From an uncultured Lysobacteraceae bacterium (GTDB lineage Bacteria > Pseudomonadota > Gammaproteobacteria > Xanthomonadales > Xanthomonadaceae): a DNA stretch of 64,000 nt. Shown piece by piece: positions 8,131-16,768 of the stretch (its first letter is position 1; every line of letters starts with the position of its first letter). Below the pieces are notes generated by a model, which worked only from the letters and a program-made list of their open reading frames with translations, was not told where the DNA came from and did not search any database. The translations under genes were made by a program, and so were the position numbers. The stretch is taken from positions 1-64,000 of the forward strand of contig CALCNV010000138.1 of the NCBI GenBank assembly GCA_937897645.1, read 5' to 3'.

Positions 8131-9006
8131 ATGCCCATTCGCCCGTATTTGCAACTTGATGTCTTCGCGGACCGCCCCGGCGCCGGCAATCCGCTGGGCG
8201 TGGTGTTCGATGCCGCGGACATGGACTCGGCGACGATGCAGGCCTACGCCGCCTGGGCGAATCTCTCCGAAACCATCTTCTTCCTCCCGCCGACCACACC
8301 CGCTGCCGACTACCGCGTACGCATCTTCACCCCGCGCCAGGAGCTGCCGTTCGCCGGCCATCCCAGCGTGGGTGCGGCCTGGGCGGCGCTGGATGCGGGC
8401 CTGCTGCAGCCGCGTGAAGGAAGCCTGGTGCAGGAGTGCGCCGCAGGCCTGCTGCCGGTGCGGATCGAGCAGCGCGATGGACTGCGCGTGCCGCATGTCC
8501 GCACGCCGCATGCCAGTCGCGTGGACGCGGGTGATGCCCATCACAACGCAGTCGAGATCGCACTGCAGGGTTTGGCACTCGGCCAACTCGCACCGGCCCT
8601 CTGGAACAACGGCCCGAACTGGTGGCTGGTGGAACTGGCCGACGACGACGCGGTCCGCCGGATGCAGCCTGACCTGGCGGCGATTGCGTCACTGACCATT
8701 GCCAGCGATGCGGTGGGGCTGGCCGTTTTCGGCCGCAGCCCGCATGCGGATCATCAGCTGGCGGTGCGCGCGTTCTGTCCCGCCGACGGCATTCCCGAAG
8801 ACCCGGTGACCGGCAGCGTCAACGCCAGTATCGCCGCGCTGATGCATTCCACAGGCACCCTGCCCGGCATCGACGGACGCTATGTCGCCAGCCAGGGTCG
8901 CGAGTTGGGACGCGACGGTCGGGTGGAAGTGCAGGTCGATGCGGAAGGCGAGGTCTGGATCGGCGGACAGGTGCAGGCGGTGATACGCGGCCACGTGGAT
9001 TGCTAA
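8131..9006 (+). CDS. PhzF-family isomerase/epimerase, copy 1
   Basis: PhzF-like proteins have a duplicated diaminopimelate-epimerase fold and catalyse isomerisations; the substrate of this branch is unknown. Family signatures are LDVFADRPGAGNPLGVV near the start, ELPFAGHPSVGAA around 70-85, and EDPVTGSVNA in the second half. The ATG at 8131 gives 291 residues, exactly the length of the next gene, and is preferred to a start 39 bases upstream. It diverges from lysAC and is followed 30 bases later by a paralogue, so the two form a tandem duplication and likely one operon. Confidence 0.85.
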   Translation: MPIRPYLQLDVFADRPGAGNPLGVVFDAADMDSATMQAYAAWANLSETIFFLPPTTPAADYRVRIFTPRQELPFAGHPSVGAAWAALDAGLLQPREGSLVQECAAGLLPVRIEQRDGLRVPHVRTPHASRVDAGDAHHNAVEIALQGLALGQLAPALWNNGPNWWLVELADDDAVRRMQPDLAAIASLTIASDAVGLAVFGRSPHADHQLAVRAFCPADGIPEDPVTGSVNASIAALMHSTGTLPGIDGRYVASQGRELGRDGRVEVQVDAEGEVWIGGQVQAVIRGHVDC

Positions 9007-9036
9007 GCTGCACGACCCTCGCCTCTGTCCTTCCCC

Positions 9037-9912
9037 ATGACCTCACGCCGCTATGCGCAACTCGATGTCTTCGCCGGTCGCCCCGGCGCCGGCAATCCAC
9101 TCGCCGTGGTGCTGGATGGCGCAGGCCTGGACGACGACACCATGCAGGCCATCGCGCGCTGGACGCGCTTGCCGGAGACGACCTTCGTATTCCCCGCGAC
9201 CCAGCCCGAAGCCAGCTATGGCATACGGATTTTCAGTCCACGCCGCGAAGTTCCTTTCGCCGGCCATCCCAGCGTAGGCACGGCGCACGCGGTGCTGGAA
9301 GCGGGACTGGCGACGCCGCGCGATGGCCTGTTGGTGCAGGAAGGCATCGCCGGACTGTTGCCGCTGCGGGTTGAAGGTTCCGGCCCTACCCGCACCATCG
9401 CCGTGCGCACGCCGCGCGCGAAAGTGATGGAAATCGCCTCGCCCGGGGATCCGCGCTTGCGCGACGTGCTTGCCACGCTACCACTGGGTGCGTTGCCGCC
9501 CGCCTTGATGGACGGCGGTCGTCGCTGGTGGCTGGCCGAGCTGCGTGACGAAGCAGCCTTGCGTGCAGCGACACCGCCGTGGGAAGCGATTGGCCAGTTG
9601 GCACAGTCCACCGAAAGCATGGGGCTTTGCGTGTTCGCACGCAGCGATGATCCGGTGTATTTCCTCGCGGTGCGCGCGTGGGTCGGCGCACCGGCGCAAT
9701 TCGAGGACGCCGCCTCGGGCGCAGCCAACGCCACGCTGGCGGCATGGCTCGCCTCGCAGGATGCCCTGCCCGGCAATGATGGCCGCTACCGCATCAGCCA
9801 AGGCCGCGAAGTCGGCCATGACGCCATCATCGAGCTGTATGTGGATGCCGAAGGGGATGTGTGGTCGGGTGGCCGGGTGTGCAGCGTGGTGGATGGACAG
9901 ATAGCGTGGTGA
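9037..9912 (+). CDS. PhzF-family isomerase/epimerase, copy 2
   Basis: Second PhzF paralogue of 291 residues. It shares LDVFAGRPGAGNPLAVV and VPFAGHPSVGTAH with copy 1, but the C-terminal signature has diverged to EDAASGAANATLA where copy 1 has EDPVTGSVNASIA. That suggests a different substrate or altered activity. The close spacing to copy 1 points to co-transcription. A GTAG-headed hairpin repeat follows the stop codon and may end transcription or stabilise the mRNA. The biochemical role is unknown. Confidence 0.84.
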   Translation: MTSRRYAQLDVFAGRPGAGNPLAVVLDGAGLDDDTMQAIARWTRLPETTFVFPATQPEASYGIRIFSPRREVPFAGHPSVGTAHAVLEAGLATPRDGLLVQEGIAGLLPLRVEGSGPTRTIAVRTPRAKVMEIASPGDPRLRDVLATLPLGALPPALMDGGRRWWLAELRDEAALRAATPPWEAIGQLAQSTESMGLCVFARSDDPVYFLAVRAWVGAPAQFEDAASGAANATLAAWLASQDALPGNDGRYRISQGREVGHDAIIELYVDAEGDVWSGGRVCSVVDGQIAW

Positions 9913-9923
9913 GCCACGCTTCT

Positions 9924-9985
9924 GTAGGAGCGACGTAAGTCGCGAAGCTCTCTGCCAAAGCATTCGCGACTTGCGTCGCTCCCAC
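9924..9985. repeat. REP-like hairpin doublet, GTAGGAGCGACG type
   Basis: It starts GTAGGAGCGACGTAAGTCGC and ends with GCGTCGCTCCCAC, a near-perfect inverted copy. It lies 11 bases after the second PhzF gene. Confidence 0.82.
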
Positions 9986-10281
9986 AACACTAGTGCGGTA
10001 CCAGGCTAGCTTCGAATACGCTTAAAACGAATATTTACTCTGATCCCACTGTTGCCTTTGTTGACTCCCTTGTTGCGATGAAACTCAAAATGTGAGTAAT
10101 GACTCAATCAAGACGATTGACGCGAAATCAATACGGGAATAAAGAAAAGGAACGGATAGGAAGAGAATCCCATCCAATAGCGCCAAAGTTCCTCCAAGCA
10201 TCCGCCATGGCTGTCGGCGGCGAAATAGGACATCCACGAAAGGTGGAGAGACGGCCATCATGCCATTCGAAGGAATGAATA
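9986..10281. other. Low-GC intergenic region before the orphan exported gene
   Basis: About 300 bases with much lower GC than the surroundings. A minus-strand frame at 10085-10294 has two hydrophobic stretches but no clear ribosome site or family. It overlaps the start of the next gene, so I do not call it. A TTGACT at 10061 could be a -35 element, with only a poor -10 after it. Confidence 0.4.
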
Positions 10282-10881
10282 ATGAAAACCTCAAGGAGTT
10301 CCGCTCTAGATCAATTCATCAGTCGACTATTCGCAACAGGCACAACGGGATTGCATGCCATAGTATTTCTTGTACTTGTATGCGCCACAGGCAGCGCACA
10401 CGCAAGCAAAAAAACAATCACACTTAGTAAATCCGACAAAATTAGCATCGAAGGAATGCTTACTGCAGAGCTTCAACAAACAATCAATCAACAAAGACGC
10501 ATAGATGGACAACCCAGAAACTTGGCTGTCAAGGTCAGGCTTGACGAGGATTCAAGCGGAATCACACTGGTGATTGATCTTGGAAAAGGTTACATACCAA
10601 AGAATGCACGATATTTTGGTGCAGAGATGGAAGAGCTCACAGGCGAATTGGCCACGACAGCCTCAGAATTGGTTAGAGATATTATCCCCATTGTCGGAAT
10701 TATTTTCTTGTACGAAGGCAGGGATATTTACGAACATTTCCCCGATGAGCATTCCTTAACGGACAGCAGTGGCGTAAACCCCGACCCAGTAATGTTTGAT
10801 GTAACGTGCAAAGTGGAAGCAACCGCTTCGCGCATACAACCAAGCTCATCAACATCCAATTTCAACCAGAAAAATCGATGA
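10282..10881 (+). CDS. Orphan exported or membrane-anchored protein in a low-GC island
   Basis: Unrecognised 199-residue protein. A hydrophobic segment at about 24-40 followed by SAHA-SKK looks like a signal peptide. A second hydrophobic stretch (about 134-144) interrupts a soluble-looking region, and the C-terminus is Ser/Asn/Gln-rich. One cysteine remains near 173. GAAGGA lies about 7 bases before the ATG. Codon use is AT-rich compared with every neighbour, which suggests recent transfer. It stands alone, converging on the glycine-zipper gene. No function can be assigned. Confidence 0.65.
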   Translation: MKTSRSSALDQFISRLFATGTTGLHAIVFLVLVCATGSAHASKKTITLSKSDKISIEGMLTAELQQTINQQRRIDGQPRNLAVKVRLDEDSSGITLVIDLGKGYIPKNARYFGAEMEELTGELATTASELVRDIIPIVGIIFLYEGRDIYEHFPDEHSLTDSSGVNPDPVMFDVTCKVEATASRIQPSSSTSNFNQKNR

Positions 10882-11029
10882 CAGCTATAGAATCCTAGAA
10901 ATTATATCGATTGGTCGAATAGTACTGATCTTTTTGAAATGTACATGGCACTCGTATGAATGCGCATTGTTTTTTTATTGATTTGTCATGAGACGCATCA
11001 ATTTTCGTGCTTATTTTTCTGATCTTAAA

Positions 11030-11055
11030 AAGAAGGAGCCTCACGGCTCCTTCTT
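11030..11055 (-). terminator. Rho-independent terminator of the glycine-zipper gene
   Basis: An 11-bp perfect stem (AAGAAGGAGCC / GGCTCCTTCTT) with loop TCAC. On the minus strand it is followed by a T-rich tract, so it best serves the gene at 11079-11816. It may also stop leftward-to-rightward traffic from 10282-10881. Confidence 0.85.
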
Positions 11056-11078
11056 CTTATTCACTCAACGACCATCTT

Positions 11079-11816
11079 TTATTCCGGCCTCACATCCACC
11101 CGCACCCGGATCCGATCACCAGGGTGGTAATTGGTGCGCGTCGTATAAGTGCGATTGGCGTACTCGTAAGTAACGTCATAGCCCGCAAGGTTCTCGTTGC
11201 CATCGTAGTAGCCATCCTGGCCACTGGATCCCGTCGGCACCGGATCACACACCCTTACCGTGCCGCGCTGTGACAACTGGCGATTGCGTTGCGAGCTGTC
11301 GTAGATCGAGCGACCGGCCATGCCGCCCACCATCGAACCTACCGCCGTGCCCACGTATTGCCCACTGCCATCACCGATCTTGCTGCCCAGCACCGCGCCT
11401 GCAATGCCGCCGATCACGGTGGCCATGGTGCGGCCCGTATTGTTGCCACCCGCATTCTGATAACCGCCGTTGCGGTCGTAGTAACCATCCTGACCGTAAC
11501 CATTGTTCCCGTAGTTGTCGTTGCCACGGTATCCGTCATAGCGGTCGTCATAGCCGCCGTTGCGCGTATACACGTCATCGGCCTGGCGGTAGTAGCACTG
11601 CTGCGAACCCTGTGTGTTGCGATTGCCGTAGCTATTGCCGTAACCCGATTCGATCACCGGATCCACGCGCAGCACGCGTGCGTAGTCGTAGGTCGCACCC
11701 TGGCTGGAACCGTTGTAACGATCCTGTTGCACGGGGTAGTAGCCGGACGATTGCGCAGCGGCGTTGCCGGCGATGGCAAGGCCCACGACGAGCAGGCTGG
11801 CGGAAAGGCGTTTCAT
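11079..11816 (-). CDS. Secreted glycine-zipper protein, outer-membrane 17-kDa/SlyB-like
   Basis: 245 residues with a Sec signal peptide ending NAAA-QSS. A Tyr/Gly/Asn-rich low-complexity region with repeated GYGND/GGYDDRYDG-like units (about 80-125) is followed by a glycine-zipper segment (about 133-170, with GGIAGAVLGSKIGDGSGQ and GSMVGGMAG). The C-terminal domain is soluble. Glycine-zipper 2TM proteins insert in the envelope and often respond to stress. There is no lipobox cysteine, so it is not a classical SlyB lipoprotein. It is monocistronic with a strong terminator. Confidence 0.78.
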   Translation of the reverse strand: MKRLSASLLVVGLAIAGNAAAQSSGYYPVQQDRYNGSSQGATYDYARVLRVDPVIESGYGNSYGNRNTQGSQQCYYRQADDVYTRNGGYDDRYDGYRGNDNYGNNGYGQDGYYDRNGGYQNAGGNNTGRTMATVIGGIAGAVLGSKIGDGSGQYVGTAVGSMVGGMAGRSIYDSSQRNRQLSQRGTVRVCDPVPTGSSGQDGYYDGNENLAGYDVTYEYANRTYTTRTNYHPGDRIRVRVDVRPE

Positions 11817-11883
11817 GTGAGTCTCCCAACGCCGGAGCGGCGCAGGGGCAAGATTGCGGCGCGCGCATTAAACCAGACTGAAC

Positions 11884-12576
11884 TCAGCGCAAGGGCAATG
11901 CCGTGTTTAGCCATGCGACAGTTTGGGATGCGATCTGCGCTGCATGCCGACCCAGCAAAGGCCCGACATGGCTCGTTGCAAGCGTTTCCAGTCGCTCCGC
12001 CTGCCATTCCTTCACGATCTCGATGGAAAGGTGAGGCGAAACATCCTCGTCCTTCGCAGAAACGACGAACAGCGCAGGACACGCCGGTCGCTCCACCTCG
12101 ATTCCTGCGTATGCCGCCCGCAGCACGCCGCCGGATTCATCGCGCCAGTGCCGGCATGCATACAGAGCAGTGGCGTCATCCGCATCCGTCAAAGCCGCCC
12201 GCGTGGAGGCGAGGCGTGCATTGCGTTGCCAAGGCGCTACATCCGCCCACTCCCGCCCTGGAAACTCGCGATGCCAAGGCGCAGGTGGCAACGGATTCAC
12301 TACGACAACCGCATCGGCCTGCGCGGCAACCTGCAGGGCAAGCAGGCCGCCAAGGCTGGCACCGACCACCACGCGCGGACGCGGCAAGGCGAGCAATGCC
12401 TCGGACACCTGCTGTCGATAGTCCTCCAGCGTAGTCGCCACCAAGCCGTGCGGAGAAGCCATCAGATCAGGCGCATGCACGTGGAAGCCATGCGCCTGCA
12501 GCACGCCACGCCAGATATTCCATTCCCATCCACCGCCACCGGCGCCGTGGATGAGCAGTGCGTGGCGATCAACCAA
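11884..12576 (-). CDS. Alpha/beta-hydrolase fold protein
   Basis: 230 residues. LLIHGAGGGGWEW near the N-terminus forms the oxyanion region and GASLGG (nucleophile Ser74) the elbow. A late His near SHVGP could complete the triad. Cytosolic, substrate unknown. The start appears to be TTG overlapping the stop of the upstream OsmC gene by 8 bases, so translation is probably coupled. The pairing with a peroxidase gene gives no firm clue to the substrate. Confidence 0.75.
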   Translation of the reverse strand: MVDRHALLIHGAGGGGWEWNIWRGVLQAHGFHVHAPDLMASPHGLVATTLEDYRQQVSEALLALPRPRVVVGASLGGLLALQVAAQADAVVVVNPLPPAPWHREFPGREWADVAPWQRNARLASTRAALTDADDATALYACRHWRDESGGVLRAAYAGIEVERPACPALFVVSAKDEDVSPHLSIEIVKEWQAERLETLATSHVGPLLGRHAAQIASQTVAWLNTALPLR

Positions 12577-13006
12577 CCAGCGTGGCTTCCAGCGTCACCG
12601 GTACCGCCAGCGCGCGCGAGATGACGCAACCGGCCTTGGCCTGGTGCGCGATTTCATCGAAGGTCGCCGCATCGATGCCCGAGACCTTGGCCGATACGAC
12701 CAGGGTCACGCCGGTGACGGTTGGGCCCGGATCCGCGCCCGGCTCCATCAGCACGGTGGCGCGCGTCTGGATGTTGTCCGGCGTGAACCCCGCCTTGCCC
12801 AGCACCGCCGACAGCGCCATGCTGAAGCAGCCCGCATGCGCGGCCGCCAGCAGTTCCTCGGGATTGGTGCCGGTCTCGTCGCCGAAGCGCGTCTTGAAAG
12901 AGAAATTCTGTGCAGCGAACAAGCCGCTCTGCGGCGTGCTGATGGAGCCGTTGCCCGCCATCAACTCGCCATTCCACACCGCGTCCGCAAATCGTTTCAA
13001 AGCCAT
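12569..13006 (-). CDS. osmC: OsmC-type organic hydroperoxide reductase
   Basis: Thiol peroxidase of the OsmC/Ohr family that reduces organic hydroperoxides. The two catalytic cysteines are at Cys60 (AHAGCFSMAL) and Cys127 (AKAGCVIS), and the usual N-terminal GSIST and NPEELLAAAHA signatures are present. The 145-residue length fits OsmC. A clear GGAAGGAG site precedes the ATG. It overlaps the downstream hydrolase. Cytosolic; in other bacteria osmC responds to osmotic and stationary stress, but no regulator site was recognised here. Confidence 0.9.
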   Translation of the reverse strand: MALKRFADAVWNGELMAGNGSISTPQSGLFAAQNFSFKTRFGDETGTNPEELLAAAHAGCFSMALSAVLGKAGFTPDNIQTRATVLMEPGADPGPTVTGVTLVVSAKVSGIDAATFDEIAHQAKAGCVISRALAVPVTLEATLVG

Positions 13007-13219
13007 GTCGCACTCCTTCCATCGTGGGGAGGGCGAAGCTTACACCCGGCCGCGTGCACTGCCCGTACCGCACTGCGACTTGACCGTTCCACCTGCGCTG
13101 GCAATGCTGCCTACCCGCCATGACCGCCCGCCGGGCACCACGCTCAGCCATCGGTCGGGATGCTCAGCCCGGACAGCCATGACGGCCCTTCTACTCCAAC
13201 CCTTGGGAGGAACGGCCTC

Positions 13220-15265
13220 ATGCCTTATTCGACAGCACAGATCCGCAACGTGGCCCTGGCAGGCCACCCCGGCGCCGGCAAAACCACCTTGTTCGAAGCC
13301 CTGCTGCATGCCGGCGGCGCCCTGCAGGCGGCAGGCAGCGTGGAACGCGGCACTACCGTGTCCGACCACGACGTGGTGGAAAAGAACCGCGGGCACTCGC
13401 TGGACAGCGCCATCGCCAGCACCGATCACGCCGGCATCCACGTCAACCTGATCGACACCCCCGGTTACCCGGATTTCCGCGGCCCCACGCTATCGGCATT
13501 GGCCGCCGTGGAAACCGTTGCGATAGTAGTAGACGCCGACACAGGCATCGGCCACGGCACGCGCCGCATGATGGAACACGCCAAGGCGCGCAACCTGTGC
13601 CGCGTGCTGATCATCAACAAGATCGACCATCCCGGCGCAAAGCTCGGCGCGTTGCTGGACAACCTGCGCGAAACCTTCGGCCCGGAAGTGCTGCCGCTCA
13701 ACCTGCCCTCGGAAGGCGGCAGGCAGGTGGTCGATTGTTTCTGGAAAACCACCGGTGACAGCAACCTGGGGCCGATTGCCGACTGGCACCAGAAAATCAT
13801 CGACCAGGTGGTGGAAGTCAACGAGACGGTGATGGACCACTATCTCGAACAGGGCGAATCCGGCCTGCAGCGCGAGGAACTGCACGATGCCTTCGAGCAA
13901 TGCCTGCGCGAAGGCCACCTGGTGCCGGTCTGCTTCGTGTCTGCACGCAGCGGCGCGGGTGTCCGGGAATTGCTGGATGTCGCCGAGAAACTCTTCCCCC
14001 ACCCCGGCGAAGGCAATGCGCCACCCTTCGTGAAAGGCAGTGGCGACAGCGCCACGCCGATCGAAGCGAAGCCGGACCCGGACGCACACGTCATCGCGGA
14101 CGTGTTCAAGATCGTCAACGATGCCTTCGTGGGCAAGCTGGGCATCTTCCGCGTGTACCAGGGCACGGTGCGCAAGGACACGCAGCTGTTCGTGGACGAC
14201 GGCCGCAAGCCGTTCAAGGTCGCGCACCTGTACAAGATAAAGGGCAAGGACCACGTGGAAGTCGACCAGACCATCCCCGGCGACATCGCCGCGGTGGCCA
14301 AGATCGACGACCTGCATTTCGACGCCGTGCTGCATGACAGCCACGACGAAGACCAGATCCACCTCGCCCCGCTCGCCTTCCCCAGGCCGATGTTCGGCCT
14401 GGCCATCGAAGCGACGCGCAAGGGCCAGGAACAGAAGCTGGCAACCGCCCTGCACCGCCTGTCGGAAGAGGATCCCTGCTTCCATGTGGAGCATGAGACC
14501 GAGACCAACGAGACCGTGATCCGCGGCCTCTCCGACCTGCACCTGCGCATCAACCTGGATCGGCTGAAGGAACGGCATGGGGTGGAAGTGAGCTCGCGCC
14601 CGCCGCGCATCGCCTACCGCGAGACCATCGGTGTGGCGGCGGAAGGCCACCACAGGCACAAGAAGCAGACCGGTGGCGCGGGCCAGTTCGGTGAAGTGGC
14701 CTTACGCATCGAACCCTTGCCGCGTGGCGCAGGCTTCGAATTCGTGGACGCAGTCAAAGGCGGCACCATTCCCGGCCAGTACCTGCCCGCGGTCGAAAAA
14801 GGCGTGCGCCAGGTGCTGCTAGGCGGCGCGATTGCCGGCTACCCGATCCAGGACGTGCGCGTCACCGTGTTCGACGGCAAGCACCATGCCGTGGACAGCA
14901 AGGAAGTGGCCTTCGTCGCTGCCGGCAAGAAGGCGTTCCTGGACGCCATCGGCAAGGCGCACGCGCAGATCCTAGAACCGATCGTGCACCTGGAGGTCAG
15001 CGCACCGGAAGCCCAGGTGGGCGACATCACCGGTGGTCTGTCGTCCAAGCGCGCCCGCATCAACGGTACGGATACCGCACGCGGCGAGACCGTGGTCAAG
15101 GCGCAGGTGCCTTTGTCGGAACTGGAAGGCTACGCGGCGGAATTGAAATCCGTCACCGCCGGTAAAGGCCGTTACCGTTTGGATTTCAGCCACTACGAAC
15201 CCGTGCCGGCCACCATGCAGCAACGGCTGGTCGACGCGTACAAGCCAAGGCATGAGGAAGATTGA
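13220..15265 (+). CDS. Elongation factor G-like GTPase (EF-G2)
   Basis: 681-residue translational GTPase with the full EF-G domain order. Motifs are G1 GHPGAGKT (15-22), G3 DTPGYPDF (79-86) and NKID (133-136). Domains II-V follow, including a domain IV with HKKQTGGAGQFGEV. It differs from canonical FusA (AHIDAGKT in G1), fitting the EF-G2/EF-G-like branch whose role in elongation or recycling is unsettled. GGGAGGAA lies just before the ATG at 13220; starts further upstream lack this support. It stands alone. Confidence 0.85.
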   Translation: MPYSTAQIRNVALAGHPGAGKTTLFEALLHAGGALQAAGSVERGTTVSDHDVVEKNRGHSLDSAIASTDHAGIHVNLIDTPGYPDFRGPTLSALAAVETVAIVVDADTGIGHGTRRMMEHAKARNLCRVLIINKIDHPGAKLGALLDNLRETFGPEVLPLNLPSEGGRQVVDCFWKTTGDSNLGPIADWHQKIIDQVVEVNETVMDHYLEQGESGLQREELHDAFEQCLREGHLVPVCFVSARSGAGVRELLDVAEKLFPHPGEGNAPPFVKGSGDSATPIEAKPDPDAHVIADVFKIVNDAFVGKLGIFRVYQGTVRKDTQLFVDDGRKPFKVAHLYKIKGKDHVEVDQTIPGDIAAVAKIDDLHFDAVLHDSHDEDQIHLAPLAFPRPMFGLAIEATRKGQEQKLATALHRLSEEDPCFHVEHETETNETVIRGLSDLHLRINLDRLKERHGVEVSSRPPRIAYRETIGVAAEGHHRHKKQTGGAGQFGEVALRIEPLPRGAGFEFVDAVKGGTIPGQYLPAVEKGVRQVLLGGAIAGYPIQDVRVTVFDGKHHAVDSKEVAFVAAGKKAFLDAIGKAHAQILEPIVHLEVSAPEAQVGDITGGLSSKRARINGTDTARGETVVKAQVPLSELEGYAAELKSVTAGKGRYRLDFSHYEPVPATMQQRLVDAYKPRHEED

Positions 15266-15400
15266 TTCGATCACGCACCTTTCCGGCCCACGATGGAACA
15301 CGGCGGGACTGCGCACCGTGCACCATGCTGCATCTGCACAGTCGCGCTTGCTGGCGGCAAATGCGGCGGCTTATGCAGCCTGCCGTGGACCCGCCAACAA

Positions 15401-15434
15401 AAAAGCATAAAAAAAAGCTGTTTTTAGTGCTTTT
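15401..15434. other. AT-rich hairpin between EF-G2 and HU genes
   Basis: AAAAGCA (15401-15407) pairs with TGCTTTT (15428-15434), and an inner AAAAA/TTTTT stem is nested inside. It could terminate the EF-G2 transcript or act as a bent UP-like sequence for the HU promoter just downstream. Confidence 0.45.
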
Positions 15435-15437
15435 GGT

Positions 15438-15467
15438 ATTGGCGTAGCCAATTAATTGCCCTACATT
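15438..15467 (+). promoter_or_regulatory. Candidate HU promoter with overlapping dyads
   Basis: TTGGCG (15439-15444) and TACATT (15462-15467) are spaced by 17 bases, a reasonable sigma-70 pair. The -35 lies in the palindrome ATTGGC-GTA-GCCAAT (15438-15452), which overlaps a second palindrome, CAATTAATTG (15449-15458). The dyads suggest an operator, possibly autoregulatory. Confidence 0.5.
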
Positions 15468-15524
15468 GCGCATGCCGACGTGATCGGCCCGATTTCCCAC
15501 CCATTGACTGTAAACAGGACATTT

Positions 15525-15914
15525 ATGGCAACGAGCAAGAAAAAAGCCGCGCCCAAGAAGGCCGCTCCGAAGAAAGCCGCCGCTAAGCCGGCAGCACCCA
15601 AGCCCATCAAGGAAGCCCTCAGCAAGTCCGGCCTGGTTGCACACCTGGCTGAAGCCGCTGGCGTCGCTGCAAAAGACGTCCGCGCCGTGCTGGCTTCGCT
15701 GGAACACGCCGTCGCCGCCTCGGTCAACAAGAAGGGCGCGGGTTCCTTCACCCTGCCCGGCCTGCTGAAGATCAGCGTCGTCAACGTGCCGGCCAAGGCC
15801 AAGCGCAAGGGCATCAACCCGTTCACCAAGGAAGAGCAGTGGTTTGCCGCCAAGCCCGCCTCGGTGAAGGTCAAGGTGCGTCCGCTGAAGAAGTTGAAGG
15901 ACGCCGCTGCCTGA
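15525..15914 (+). CDS. HU-family DNA-binding protein with lysine/alanine/proline-rich N-terminal tail
   Basis: 129 residues. Residues 1-25 are a repetitive Lys/Ala/Pro tail with repeated APKKA units, resembling a histone H1 tail. The HU/IHF fold follows (about 26-125) with the family's GSFTLPGLLKI, a Lys/Arg-rich beta-arm (KAKRKGINPFTKEE) and KPASVKVKVRPLKKLK. The domain matches the xanthomonad HU-like type and not E. coli HupA/B. It likely binds and bends DNA non-specifically in the nucleoid. ACAGGA lies before the ATG at 15525. The gene is monocistronic with its own promoter and terminator. Confidence 0.88.
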   Translation: MATSKKKAAPKKAAPKKAAAKPAAPKPIKEALSKSGLVAHLAEAAGVAAKDVRAVLASLEHAVAASVNKKGAGSFTLPGLLKISVVNVPAKAKRKGINPFTKEEQWFAAKPASVKVKVRPLKKLKDAAA

Positions 15915-15941
15915 TCGCAGCGCACTTCCAAGCAACACCTG

Positions 15942-15966
15942 CTCGGGACGGCATTGCCGTCCCGAG
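15942..15966 (+). terminator. Terminator of the HU gene
   Basis: CTCGGGACGGC pairs with GCCGTCCCGAG around a short loop. The downstream T-tract is weak (TCGTTTCC), so termination may be partial. Confidence 0.6.
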
Positions 15967-16085
15967 TCGTTTCCGGGACATGGAAAAGAAGTGCGGGTCG
16001 TCTGTGCTTGACCTTGCGGCAACACGCCCATAGATAAGGTGTTCACTCGCGCATCAATTGAACACCCTCCAATGGAGCAGCACGC

Positions 16086-16757
16086 ATGAAGATCCAGGGC
16101 TTCCTCGACCACCTCCTCAAGTCCGCTGGCGGCGGCACAGCCGGTGGCGATCCAAACGCTGCGACGCCTGCTGCGGGTGGCCTCGGCGGCATGTTGAACG
16201 CCGACTTCGGCAAGGGCGCGCTCGCCGGTGGCGCACTCGGTCTGCTGTTGGGCAAGAACAAGAGCACGCGCAAACTGGCGACTTATGGCGGACTGGCGGC
16301 CATTGGCGTCATGGCCTACAAAGCCTATGGCGACTACCAGCAGCAACAGCAGGGCGGCGTTGCCGCTGCCCAACCCCAAACCGTGGATCGATTACCGCCG
16401 CCGCAGGCCGAGCTGCACAGCCAGGCGATCCTGAAGGCGTTGGTAGCCGCCGCCAAGGCCGATGGCCATATCGACGCACGCGAACGCCAGGTGATCGAAG
16501 GCGAGTTCAGCCGCGTCAACCAGGACGTGGAACTGCAGCACTGGCTGAAAGCCGAACTTGAAAAGCCACTAGATCCCGCGGAGGTCGCACGCGCGGCCAC
16601 CACGCCAGAGCTCGCTTCGGAAATGTACCTCGCCAGCCTGTTGGCGGCCGACGAACAGAGCTTCATGGAACGTGCCTACCTGGACGAACTGGCGCGCCAG
16701 TTGAAACTGGATGACGCGCTGAAACTTCGACTCGAACAGCAACTCAAGCAGGCCTGA
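16086..16757 (+). CDS. DUF533 / YebE-like TerB-fold protein
   Basis: 223 residues. The N-terminal part is Gly/Ala-rich with a hydrophobic segment (about 44-77, including GALAGGALGLLLG) that may insert in the inner membrane. A short Gln-rich linker follows, then a helical TerB-like domain (about 105-222) with AKADGHIDARERQVIEGEF. YebE in E. coli is an envelope-stress gene; its activity is unknown. A possibly co-transcribed M23 peptidase gene follows 11 bases later. Confidence 0.8.
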   Translation: MKIQGFLDHLLKSAGGGTAGGDPNAATPAAGGLGGMLNADFGKGALAGGALGLLLGKNKSTRKLATYGGLAAIGVMAYKAYGDYQQQQQGGVAAAQPQTVDRLPPPQAELHSQAILKALVAAAKADGHIDARERQVIEGEFSRVNQDVELQHWLKAELEKPLDPAEVARAATTPELASEMYLASLLAADEQSFMERAYLDELARQLKLDDALKLRLEQQLKQA

Positions 16758-16768
16758 TCGTCCAGCGT

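Noticed and set aside
10085..10294. Minus-strand 69-codon frame with hydrophobic stretches
   Set aside because: It overlaps the start of the plus-strand orphan gene and shows no ribosome site; hydrophobicity alone in AT-rich DNA is weak evidence.
10921..11000. AATGCGCATT followed by seven T as a terminator of the orphan gene
   Set aside because: The palindrome leaves almost no loop, so a stable hairpin is doubtful.
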